DNA of 64,000 nt from Stenotrophomonas maltophilia (GTDB taxonomy: Bacteria; Actinomycetota; Actinomycetes; Actinomycetales; Microbacteriaceae): contig JACEFY010000001.1 in the NCBI GenBank assembly GCA_016807485.1, forward strand, positions 1-64,000. Direction: 5' to 3'. Position 1 is the stretch's first letter; each line of letters starts with the position of its first letter. Below are positions 8,551 to 15,908 of this stretch, piece by piece. Both the position numbers and the translations under genes were made by a program. A model generated the notes under the pieces. That model saw only the letters and a list, made by a program, of their open reading frames with translations. It had not been told where the DNA came from and did no database searches.

Positions 8551-8599
8551 GGCTCGCGCATCCGCCCTACATGTGAGGCACGATACGCTTGTCTGGCTG

Positions 8600-8671
8600 G
8601 CCTCTGTAGCTCAGTGGAAGAGCCACTCCGTCCTAAGGAGAGGGTCGGGGGTTCGAATCCCTCCAGGGGCA
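8600..8671 (+). tRNA. tRNA-Arg, anticodon CCT
   Basis: The cloverleaf folds by hand: acceptor gcctctg with caggggc (one G-U), D stem gctc/gagc, anticodon loop gtcctaa giving CCT, T stem ggggg/ccctc with loop ttcgaat, and discriminator A at 8671. CCA is not encoded. A TACGCT box about 10 bases upstream may be its -10. Its 3' end is the probable attL of the conjugative element, because a convergent integrase gene begins 36 bases downstream. Confidence 0.94.
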
Positions 8672-8675
8672 CTTT
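8645..8675. other. Probable attL of the ICE (3' end of tRNA-Arg)
   Basis: Integrases placed with their stop codon against a tRNA 3' end normally use the T-arm/acceptor segment as the core site. I searched by eye for a second copy of this 3' segment (around ttcgaatcc) and found none up to 64000, so attR should lie outside the window. Exact borders are unknown. Confidence 0.45.
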
Positions 8676-8706
8676 TCTGTTCTAGCCAGGGATTTTTTCA
8701 ACCCGC

Positions 8707-9846
8707 TTAGGTCGTTGGGGCTGCGGGCCCCATGTTTCGCCGTGGGCTGAGCTCTGGGAGATCAACCATGGCGTCGTTCAAGCGGGCCGCGACTGCATCG
8801 AGATCGTCCTCGAACAGATCGGCGTAGGTGTCGAGCGTCATCGCCGCGGACGCGTGCCCCAGCATCCGCTGCACCGCCTTGACGTTTGCTCCCGCGCTGA
8901 TCGCGAGTGACGCCGCGGTGTGCCGTAGGTCGTGGGGCGTGAGCCGGGGGATCGATGGATCCTCTTTGCGTGCCCTCCGCACAGCGGTGGCGAACCAGCT
9001 GCGGTTGTCGCTCTCGTGCTTCATGTGCGTCACACCATTGCCGAACAGGAGCCCGTCCGGACCTTTGCCATCGCAGGCCGCATTGATCAGGGGCGCGAGC
9101 CGTTCCGGGTACGGCACCGAGCGCCGCTCCTGGGTCTTCGGAGTGCCCACATGAATCTCCCACTTCACCAACACCGCGTTCTCCTCAATGTTGAGGCGAT
9201 GCCTGGCTGGACTCACGTGGCGGACCCGTAGGGCGGTCGCCTCGCCCCAACGCAGGCCTGTGTAGGCAAGCACCAGCACGAGGGTCGGATGAGCGGAGTT
9301 CGCCGCAAGAGTGCCCACCTGTTCGTGCGACAGGTACACGCGCGGTTTGCCGGCCCCGCGTTTCGGCAACGTGCGCAAGCTGCGGGCCGGATTTGCGAGG
9401 ATGCGGTTGTCGTCAACTGCCAGGTCAATGACGCCGGCCAGTACCCCGAGCGCACGCATCACGACGGATCGCGACCGGCGCGCGGCGAGGTCGGACACCC
9501 ACGCCTGGACTTCGGACTTGTGAATCGACGAGAGCTCCCGGTGGCCCCATGCAGGGGCGACGTGGGCATTCCACGATGTGACCAGTGGCTGAAATGACGC
9601 CGGCTTAAGCATCGGTGGCCGCTTCGAATCGAGCCAAGCCTCGGCGAGATCACCGACGCGGACCCTCGAGAGCGCCGGGTCGATGTAGTTTCCGGAGGCC
9701 TTGGACACCGTGACCGTCGATAGGAACAGCTCTGCCTCGCGCTTGGTGGCAAATCCACGCTTCTCCGTCGGCGTTCCGTCGGGCTTCGTGTACCGCGCAC
9801 GGTAGCGCCGACCCTTCGCGCTTTCGTACGCCCCGATGAATCCCAT
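8707..9846 (-). CDS. Tyrosine-recombinase integrase of the ICE
   Basis: This 379-residue integrase has an AP2-like arm-binding N-terminus ('YRARYTKPDGTPTEKRGFAT'), a SAM-like core-binding domain and an intact catalytic domain: Arg in 'AYTGLRWGEATALR', HxxR in 'HDLRHTAASLAI', and 'MLGHASAAMTLDTYADLF' with the nucleophile Tyr. I chose the ATG at 9846 (MGFIGAYES...) because it has an AGGAG ribosome site 7 bases upstream and the longer version overlaps the upstream zinc-binding gene. It should integrate and excise the element at tRNA-Arg. Confidence 0.93.
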   Translation of the reverse strand: MGFIGAYESAKGRRYRARYTKPDGTPTEKRGFATKREAELFLSTVTVSKASGNYIDPALSRVRVGDLAEAWLDSKRPPMLKPASFQPLVTSWNAHVAPAWGHRELSSIHKSEVQAWVSDLAARRSRSVVMRALGVLAGVIDLAVDDNRILANPARSLRTLPKRGAGKPRVYLSHEQVGTLAANSAHPTLVLVLAYTGLRWGEATALRVRHVSPARHRLNIEENAVLVKWEIHVGTPKTQERRSVPYPERLAPLINAACDGKGPDGLLFGNGVTHMKHESDNRSWFATAVRRARKEDPSIPRLTPHDLRHTAASLAISAGANVKAVQRMLGHASAAMTLDTYADLFEDDLDAVAARLNDAMVDLPELSPRRNMGPAAPTT

Positions 9847-9848
9847 GG

Positions 9849-10031
9849 CTATCTCCTGCGGCGGAAGTCCAGCAATTCGCTTCCATCGCCCGGATGCGCG
9901 ACGGCGGGAATGGACCCTTGGTGCCCGCGCGCGAGGCAGTGGTATTTGTCGGCGGTGCTCCGCATCAGGACGCCGCACTGGGCGCAGCGTGGCTGCTCGC
10001 TGGCGCCCAGAATGTCGACGTTCTCGTCCAT
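9849..10031 (-). CDS. Small cysteine-containing protein upstream of the integrase
   Basis: This 60-residue protein carries a CxxC knuckle (CAQC) and a further Cys/His pair (YHCLARGH), suggesting half of a zinc ribbon. Its stop lies 2 bases from the integrase start, so the two genes form an operon. Small zinc-binding proteins often sit beside actinobacterial integrases, but their role is not known to me. It could be a recombination accessory factor; this is a guess from position only. Confidence 0.6.
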   Translation of the reverse strand: MDENVDILGASEQPRCAQCGVLMRSTADKYHCLARGHQGSIPAVAHPGDGSELLDFRRRR

Positions 10032-10074
10032 CGGTCCAGGGTAGACCCGGGCGACATCAGACGCCCCGGGGGCC

Positions 10075-10533
10075 TTAGTTCCGATTCAGTCCATGTCGGC
10101 GGCTGTCCAGAGCGTCCTTAGAGTGGCTCTCGGCGGCATCGATGTCACGCGTGGGCGTCGACGGGTCGAACACGCGCAGCAGTGAGAACCGAAAGCCCGA
10201 GTCGAGACCGCGAAGTTCGACGTTGCCACCATTTCCGTTGGTGGCTGAGGCATGCCTTCGCTGCCTGATGCTCTCCTCGCCGTCAGCTTTGCCAACATAG
10301 TGTCGGCCATCACGGGTGTCGGCGATGAGGTAGACGCCGAAGACAGAGACGCGGTCGAACGCGTCCACCAAGCGCCACGTGGCAGTCGGCCCTTCCTGCG
10401 CTGCGAGTAGCGGGTGCCATCGGCTCCGTTCGGCCACGAGCGTCCTCCCTGCGGCCGAAGACGGATGTGCGTAGAACGGGTCCCAGACATCACCTAACGG
10501 CTGGTGGGCGCGGCACACGCACCTTTCTGCCAT
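10075..10533 (-). CDS. GIY-YIG nuclease-domain protein, possibly N-terminally shortened
   Basis: This 152-residue protein has a GIY-YIG core starting near residue 65: 'FGVYLIADT', then 'HYVGKADG' and the Arg of 'SIRQRRHAS', followed by a conserved C-terminal helix (TRDIDAAESHSKDALDSRR). GIY-YIG domains are DNA endonucleases or DNA-binding modules. The ~60 residues before the core do not look like a folded domain, and relatives that I know of carry a longer N-terminal region, so this copy may be a shortened remnant. It diverges from and overlaps the next gene by two bases at the start. Confidence 0.6.
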   Translation of the reverse strand: MAERCVCRAHQPLGDVWDPFYAHPSSAAGRTLVAERSRWHPLLAAQEGPTATWRLVDAFDRVSVFGVYLIADTRDGRHYVGKADGEESIRQRRHASATNGNGGNVELRGLDSGFRFSLLRVFDPSTPTRDIDAAESHSKDALDSRRHGLNRN

Positions 10534-10807
10534 GAGTGATCGTGAGCGCGTTGACGCTGTCCTGGAGCACGTGGCTGTGCTCGCGTTTCTGTACTACCCC
10601 GGCATCGAGGTACATGATCCGGGCTACAGCCTCGCCGAGGACATCGAATGGTGTCTCGTGCGGCTCGGTGACGTGTCTGACGCCGAGCGCGAACGGATGA
10701 GCGGGCTCTTCGCGCGAGCGATCACCGACCCCACGGCGACGCGTGAGGAGCTGTTCACGGCGCTCGCGGAGCTCGACGGCGTGCTCACGGCGAATGGCCA
10801 TGAGTGA
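10532..10807 (+). CDS. Small acidic protein of unknown function
   Basis: This 91-residue, acidic, mostly helical protein has no signal peptide or membrane segment. I do not recognise it. The reading frame has normal actinobacterial codon use, and its stop overlaps the start of the following coiled-coil gene by 8 bases, which supports a real two-gene operon. A gene of unknown function in the left cargo region of the ICE. Confidence 0.6.
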   Translation: MSDRERVDAVLEHVAVLAFLYYPGIEVHDPGYSLAEDIEWCLVRLGDVSDAERERMSGLFARAITDPTATREELFTALAELDGVLTANGHE

Positions 10808-11768
10808 CGCGCAGTCGCGCGATGATGAGCGTGCGGCGCGGCTCGCCGCTCAGCGCAAGGCATGGAACGACGCCCACCCGACGTACTACGCCGAGTACCG
10901 TGACCGGAACCGCGAGGAGATCCGTCGCAAGAACCGCGAGTACATGCGCGATCAGGCTCAGCGCGAGCGCGACAAGAAGGCGGGGCGCCAGAAGGGGATC
11001 GATCGCGCGAAGGCGTGGGCGAAGGATCACCCTGAGGAGCGACAGCAAGCGCGAGAGCGGTACAAGCAGAAGCATCCAGAGGCGTACAAGCAGGCTCAGC
11101 GCGACTATTACCACAGGAATCGTGAGGCGATCGCCGAGCGCCGGCGCGTTCGGGAGGCTGCCGACCCGGACAAGGCGAACGAGGCTCGTCGACGCGCGGT
11201 CGACCGAGCCCGGGAGGTCGGCCGCGATTCGACCTGGTCGCCTACTCCAGATCAGCGGGCGATATATCGCGAGCGTGAGAACGCGGCGCGGCGCCAAGCG
11301 CGTCGTCGCGCCAATGCTGGGCTGCCCGAGCGTCTGCTGCACCGCGTGCACGCGCCGCAGCGTCGCCACAATGATGCCGCGGCCGACGCGTTCTTCGCGC
11401 AGAAGCGCTCCGGTGAGGACGTCGCTCGAATCCGTGCTCAGGACGAGCCGACTCCTCCGGAGCTGGTCCACGCCCTCCAGGAACGGTCGGACAACCGTCG
11501 AGTGGTGCGCGAGATCCTCGCGATCGCCGACGAGTACTTCGCCGAGCATGAGGTCGAGTTGCGGGCGCGCGTCGCCGAAGTATCACGCGCGCGCTTCAGG
11601 GGCGGGATGCTGCCCCTCGACGTGTACACAGAGCCGCGTCGCCACGCGCTGGAGTTCGCCAGCCGCGGCTACCTCCGTGCAAGCGTCGCATCCCCGACAT
11701 CGTCATTGACGGTCTTCCGCTGGCTCACTACCGATCGCGCCAAGCGCGGACCAGACATCTCGATCTGA
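10800..11768 (+). CDS. Highly charged coiled-coil protein of unknown function
   Basis: This 322-residue protein is dominated up to about residue 190 by Arg/Lys/Glu/Asp/Tyr/Ala repeats of the type 'HPTYYAEYRDRNREEIRRKN', 'HPEAYKQAQRDYYHRNREAI'. They recur with a His-Pro-Glu/Thr plus Tyr pattern about every 35 residues and predict long charged helices. The C-terminal ~130 residues are less repetitive. I chose ATG 10800 (MSDAQSRDD...) since it overlaps the previous stop; an in-frame ATG lies two codons earlier. Similar KxxxYxxxNR helices occur in phage- and plasmid-encoded DNA-binding proteins, so a nucleic-acid-binding role is possible but unproven. Confidence 0.6.
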   Translation: MSDAQSRDDERAARLAAQRKAWNDAHPTYYAEYRDRNREEIRRKNREYMRDQAQRERDKKAGRQKGIDRAKAWAKDHPEERQQARERYKQKHPEAYKQAQRDYYHRNREAIAERRRVREAADPDKANEARRRAVDRAREVGRDSTWSPTPDQRAIYRERENAARRQARRRANAGLPERLLHRVHAPQRRHNDAAADAFFAQKRSGEDVARIRAQDEPTPPELVHALQERSDNRRVVREILAIADEYFAEHEVELRARVAEVSRARFRGGMLPLDVYTEPRRHALEFASRGYLRASVASPTSSLTVFRWLTTDRAKRGPDISI

Positions 11769-11834
11769 TCGATCTGTGGTCCGCTCGCTCTCGTCTGCAG
11801 GGATGATGTCGTCTCGGATCACTACGCTTTCGCC

Positions 11835-13040
11835 ATGCCGATGACCGCGATCCTCGATGGTGCTCGCATCTCCGCCTATGACGTCTCGGCCGAGACCTGG
11901 GCAGAGGTGCGCGAAAGCTACAAGCGGACATCGCTGACCATGACATGCGGTGAGCGCGCCATCCCTAAGGAGTCGTCACTCGGCCTGCGATTCTTTGCTC
12001 ACCGCCCCGGCGTCGACTGTCAGTTGCATGAGTCGGGCCCCGAGACGGCGGAGCACCACGCGGCGAAGACCGTGCTGGCACAGGCAGGTGAGAACGCAGG
12101 CTGGGAGGCGCGCGTCGAGTACGTCTCAGAGAATCGGGACTGGATCGCCGACGTACTGCTCGTCCGTGGAGAGAAGCGCATCGCGCTCGAGGTGCAGTGG
12201 TCTCCCCAGTCGGATCAGGAGTTCGCCCGTCGAACCCGGCGATACCAGGAGGCCGGCGTCGAGTGCCGATGGTTCCTTGGCCCGTCGAACTGGACTCGCA
12301 CGGTACCTCATTCGTACCGAATCGGCGGGGAAGCCGACGCGCTGGAGGCGACCGTGCCGGGGAAGTTCGCTTCCGAGCACGACGTGATTCCGCTCGCGGA
12401 TGCAGCGAGGAGACTGTTCGGTGGCGAGCTCAACAAGCATGTGCAGGCAAAGGCGACGGAGGTCGACGTCACTTACTTCATGGTGAAGTGTTACAGGCCC
12501 GACTGCATGGCGTGGATGAGCCGCTGGTACGTCAGGGGATTGAAGGCTCGCACCCGTTGCGGGCAGGATTTCCACCTCGAGCTTCTCCACACTTCGCACA
12601 TCGACATCACAACCGCCGCAGGAGAGGAGATCGCCCGTCCCGGCGACGGCTATGTGAGTGGTCCATGGTGGGGTGCGTTCGCCGAAGCCCGCGTCGAGAT
12701 GGTTGTGCAGGCGGCTATTGCGGAGGAGTTCCGGAAGCAGCGGCTCCCGCACGCGTCCACGTATGCGAGTCGCAGGTCGCGCCAGGTGCCCGAGGGCTAC
12801 GTGGCGGCGCTGTGCCCGCGGTGCGGCGCGCTTCAGGGTGATTCCTTCCTGTGGAACTCGGATCCACTGCCGCGCGAGACGACGATGCCTTGGCTCGGCG
12901 CGTTCCCACTGGACGAGGAGGCGATATCGCGCCCGCACCTCTGCATTGACGTTGGTAGCGGACGTTGCGCAGCGCCTGTTCGGCCACCTGCGAGCAGGTT
13001 CCCGGGTCCGTTTCAAGACGTCGCTGTTTCCGCCCTCTAA
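11835..13040 (+). CDS. CoiA-like nuclease-domain protein
   Basis: This 401-residue protein has a CoiA-type restriction-endonuclease-like core: 'SGPETAEHHAAK' helix, then 'GWEARVEYV...RDWIADVLL' and 'KRIALEVQWSPQ', giving the D...ExQ catalytic pattern at about residues 103-125, followed by the typical 'GVECRWFLGPSNW'. Further on are Cys/His pairs (residues ~220-245 and ~325) that may bind zinc. CoiA was named as a competence protein that helps recombination of incoming single-stranded DNA; here, inside an ICE, it may process transferred DNA or act in defence. It is preceded by a 66-base gap and is probably a single-gene unit. Confidence 0.72.
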   Translation: MPMTAILDGARISAYDVSAETWAEVRESYKRTSLTMTCGERAIPKESSLGLRFFAHRPGVDCQLHESGPETAEHHAAKTVLAQAGENAGWEARVEYVSENRDWIADVLLVRGEKRIALEVQWSPQSDQEFARRTRRYQEAGVECRWFLGPSNWTRTVPHSYRIGGEADALEATVPGKFASEHDVIPLADAARRLFGGELNKHVQAKATEVDVTYFMVKCYRPDCMAWMSRWYVRGLKARTRCGQDFHLELLHTSHIDITTAAGEEIARPGDGYVSGPWWGAFAEARVEMVVQAAIAEEFRKQRLPHASTYASRRSRQVPEGYVAALCPRCGALQGDSFLWNSDPLPRETTMPWLGAFPLDEEAISRPHLCIDVGSGRCAAPVRPPASRFPGPFQDVAVSAL

Positions 13041-13261
13041 CCCGGGTGGTGTCGTGAGTCGGGGTCTTGGCTTGTGGCTCTGGGCCGCGCGGCACGGGAC
13101 AGCGGGTCGATGTAGGTTCGACGGTTCGCGGGAACCCACACTTCGGGCGTATGGTTCCGGGCCTCGAATTCCGCCGTCTGCTTCGAAACCTTGCGCGACT
13201 TCGGCACGCTTCCGTTCATCGAAGCGCCGGCGTGTCCCTTGTGCCTGCTCCTGCGCTGCCC

Positions 13262-13669
13262 CTATTCCCCGATCGATGGGTCCCAGTCGCCCGGCGGCTC
13301 GTCACCGACGTGCGAAGCGCTCGGCAAGATCACAATGCTCGCGCCGTCCTCTTCTTCAAGACTCCACTCGTCTAGCCACCTCAGAATTGTCAGTGCGGCC
13401 GGGAGGCGCGCCGGTAGGTCGTGCTCGGCAGGATCCAGTGCCTGGAGCGAGAAGCTCGGCACCTCCTCGACGTCATCGGCATCAATCTCGAAGAGCAGCT
13501 CACCGTCGTGACCGTGCAGCGCCACCCGATCGATGAACTTCGGGATTCCGTCCTCGTCGAGTGTCCACCAGATCTTGATCTTCGACACGTCCGGGAGTAG
13601 CCACATCAGGTCCTGGTAGGTCTTGGCTTCGGGTTCATTTGGGCGCACAGGCCCATCCTGCCCGAGCAC
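13262..13669 (-). CDS. Hypothetical acidic protein
   Basis: This protein of up to 135 residues (GTG at 13669; another GTG seven codons later is possible) is strongly acidic and has the look of an immunity-like or cytoplasmic alpha/beta protein: 'IKIWWTLDEDGIPKFIDRVALHGHDGELLFEIDADDVEEVPSF'-type content with alternating strands. I do not recognise a family. The 221 bases between this gene and the CoiA-like stop (13041-13261) show no supported gene. Confidence 0.5.
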   Translation of the reverse strand: MLGQDGPVRPNEPEAKTYQDLMWLLPDVSKIKIWWTLDEDGIPKFIDRVALHGHDGELLFEIDADDVEEVPSFSLQALDPAEHDLPARLPAALTILRWLDEWSLEEEDGASIVILPSASHVGDEPPGDWDPSIGE

Positions 13670-13690
13670 TCAATGAACTGTGAAGTTTGT

Positions 13691-13903
13691 TCACTGCTCT
13701 GCTAAACCGAGGGCGCGACGAGTCCATGTCGAAGTCGCTGACTTCGGGTTGGACGTGAGATGGAAAGCGCGGCAATGCATGCACGGGTGGACGCCGACCA
13801 CCACGCGGACGCGACCCTGGTCGAGCATCCGGGCACGCGCCGCGAATAGGGCTCTGCCGGCCGTGTAGAGGGACGGGTAGGGGGTTTTTGGGCAGGTTGA
13901 CAC
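13691..13903 (-). CDS. Small Cys/His protein of the CP..C..FHLTS type (paralogue 1)
   Basis: This 70-residue, GTG-start frame has the pattern CPxTxYxS...AxxAL at its N-terminus and a C-terminal 'VHPCMHCRAFHLTSNP'. The same layout occurs in the 98-residue protein at 46985-47281 (CPATGKTRY...EAL and KCPEPACNGGFHLTS), so I take it as a real member of the same small zinc-binding family. CxxC plus His suggests one metal site. Function unknown. Its upstream region, 13904-14159, holds no other gene I can support. Confidence 0.5.
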   Translation of the reverse strand: MSTCPKTPYPSLYTAGRALFAARARMLDQGRVRVVVGVHPCMHCRAFHLTSNPKSATSTWTRRALGLAEQ

Positions 13904-14147
13904 CGCGGCTCCATGTCGTCAAACAGGAACGACCGCGGGTAACAGCGGTACTCTGTCGCGGTCTTACTGCAACCACGGCATCACGTGCCCCAAGTCGTCA
14001 TCTCGCTGCCCTGTCCGGTTTCCCGCGGGCCTCGTGCGAGCGATCTATTGCGAACGAGCGTAGCGGTCGCGCAGGAGTCGCGTCGACCCCGCCCAGCGCG
14101 GCACGCGGGGCGCGCTCCGAGTAGGAGTCGATTCCGCTCGGTCACCG

Positions 14148-14153
14148 TAGTGT
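14148..14153 (+). promoter_or_regulatory. Possible -10 box for a leaderless DUF262 operon
   Basis: TAGTGT ends 6 bases before the GTG at 14160, exactly the spacing expected if transcription starts on the first base of the start codon. No ribosome-binding site precedes the GTG. The -35 is not recognisable, so this is tentative. Confidence 0.35.
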
Positions 14154-14159
14154 GGGCTC

Positions 14160-15908
14160 GTGGACGCGATACTCGAGCCGCGGGCCGTGGGGGACATAAC
14201 CGGATCCTTCTTCGTGCCCGCGTACCAGCGGGGCTACAGGTGGGGAACCGAAGAAGTAGAGCGGCTTCTTGACGACATTTGGGAAAGCGGAGGGGATCCC
14301 TACTACCTGCAGCCGGTCGTCGTGAAGGCGATGCCGGACGGCCGCTGGGAACTCATCGACGGGCAGCAACGGCTAACGACGCTGTTCCTGATCTTCCAGT
14401 ACATGCGCCAAGAGGGGCTCCAGAGCTCGGGCGCGGGCTTCACGCTCGAGTACGAGACCCGGACCGCGAGTGCGGAGTTCTTGAGCGACCCGTCCGAGGA
14501 GCGCCGGCGGGAGAACATCGACTTCCACCACATCTTCGCCGCCTACCAGCACATCAGCGGATGGTTCGAGGCCCACGCGCACCGCAAGCAGTATGCAGCT
14601 AACCGGTTCTACGGCTTCCTCTTCGAGTCCGTCCGAGTGATCTGGTACGAGGCCGCCAAGGAACTTGACTCGATCGCCCTTTTCACCCGGCTCAATGTCG
14701 GCCGCATACCGCTCTCCGATGCGGAACTCGTAAAGGCTCAAGTGCTCGCGAAGCTCCAGAAGCGATCAGTGGTATCGGATCGGAGCGAGCAGACGGCCGC
14801 GCAATGGGACCAGTTCGAACGGGAGCTTCGGGCGCCTGAAGTCTGGTCGTTCGTCACCGGCCGGAGCCAGGACGATCCGACGCGGATCGGGTTGATCCTG
14901 GATACCCTCGCGGATCGTCGGGGCGGGAAGCCGACCGGCAGCCATCGCCCGCGCTATTACACGTTCGAGAAACTGCATCCGATCATCGACGACGACCCGC
15001 AGGCGTTCTGGGATGAGGTCGTGGCACTTCACTCCCTCATCGTCGGCTGGTACGAGGATCGCGACATCTTCCACAAGGTCGGCTACCTCATCGCTACCAG
15101 CCGCCACACCTTCGCGGACCTGCTCGAATCGGTGCGAGGACTCACAAGACCCGCACTGCAGGCCGTGCTGGATGAGCGCATCGCGCAACATCTGAACCTG
15201 ACTGCAAGCGGGATCGGCGACCTCGACTACCAGAACACGGGATCGAAATGCTCCGACGTCCTCCTCCTCATGAACGTCGAGACCGTTCGCCGCCGCTCCG
15301 ACTCGACAGAGCGGTACTCCTTCCACGCCCACTCACGGGGCACCTGGTCGCTCGAGCACATCCACGCCCAGAACGCCCGCGACATCAAACGCGACGAAGC
15401 CGTGTGGACTGAGTGGCTGCGACTCCACCGCAACGCCGTCAGCGACGTACCCAGCATTGACGAGGACCTACGAGCCGACCTGCTCACCGAGATCGATCGC
15501 GTCCTCGCCCTCATCGCCGACCCTCGCGTCATCACGGCAGTCGGTGCCCAGTTCGATCAGATCAAGGCCCGCGTCGAGAGCGCCCTGACCGAGGGCGAAG
15601 CAAGCGATGAGGACGCCGTCCACTCGATCACGAACCTCGCACTGCTGGCCAGCGGCGACAACAGCGCCTTGTCGAACTCGGCGTTCGAGGTGAAGCGCCG
15701 CGAGATCATCGACCGAGACAAGGCGGGCTCCTACATTCCGCCCTGCACACGCAACGTGTTCCTGAAGTACTACACCGACGCGGACGATCAGCAGATCCAC
15801 TTCTGGGGCGTGCAGGACCGGGAGGCGTACCTTCGAGCGATCCTTAATGCCGTCGGGCCGTATCTAGCGGCTGATCCGGAGTTGAGCGAACAGGAGCCCG
15901 CCACGTGA
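14160..15908 (+). CDS. DUF262 protein with C-terminal HNH-like (GmrSD-type) nuclease
   Basis: This 582-residue protein has an N-terminal DUF262/ParB-like fold: 'FVPAYQRGYRWG' (about 18-29) and 'ELIDGQQRLTTLFL' (about 64-77), the NTP-binding/hydrolysing motifs of GmrS and BrxU. Near residue 398 is 'SLEHIHAQNA', matching the EHxxPQ-like HNH motif of DUF1524/GmrD. So DUF262 and nuclease are on one chain, as in type IV restriction enzymes that cut modified phage DNA (family knowledge). The GTG start is chosen because the DUF262 motif begins almost at once. The stop overlaps the next gene's start (GTGA). Confidence 0.82.
   Translation: MDAILEPRAVGDITGSFFVPAYQRGYRWGTEEVERLLDDIWESGGDPYYLQPVVVKAMPDGRWELIDGQQRLTTLFLIFQYMRQEGLQSSGAGFTLEYETRTASAEFLSDPSEERRRENIDFHHIFAAYQHISGWFEAHAHRKQYAANRFYGFLFESVRVIWYEAAKELDSIALFTRLNVGRIPLSDAELVKAQVLAKLQKRSVVSDRSEQTAAQWDQFERELRAPEVWSFVTGRSQDDPTRIGLILDTLADRRGGKPTGSHRPRYYTFEKLHPIIDDDPQAFWDEVVALHSLIVGWYEDRDIFHKVGYLIATSRHTFADLLESVRGLTRPALQAVLDERIAQHLNLTASGIGDLDYQNTGSKCSDVLLLMNVETVRRRSDSTERYSFHAHSRGTWSLEHIHAQNARDIKRDEAVWTEWLRLHRNAVSDVPSIDEDLRADLLTEIDRVLALIADPRVITAVGAQFDQIKARVESALTEGEASDEDAVHSITNLALLASGDNSALSNSAFEVKRREIIDRDKAGSYIPPCTRNVFLKYYTDADDQQIHFWGVQDREAYLRAILNAVGPYLAADPELSEQEPAT

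Noticed and set aside
8600-8671. tRNA-Arg as the second att copy of the tRNA-Ala island
   Set aside because: Only the generic T-loop bases are shared between the two tRNA 3' ends. There is no extended direct repeat as expected for attL/attR.
12126-13139. 337-codon minus-strand frame
   Set aside because: Antisense to the CoiA-like gene. It has no motif and no start context, and arises from high GC third positions.
13037-13219. 60-codon minus-strand frame between the CoiA-like gene and the next gene
   Set aside because: No ribosome site, no recognisable motif and no neighbour coupling; not distinguishable from chance.
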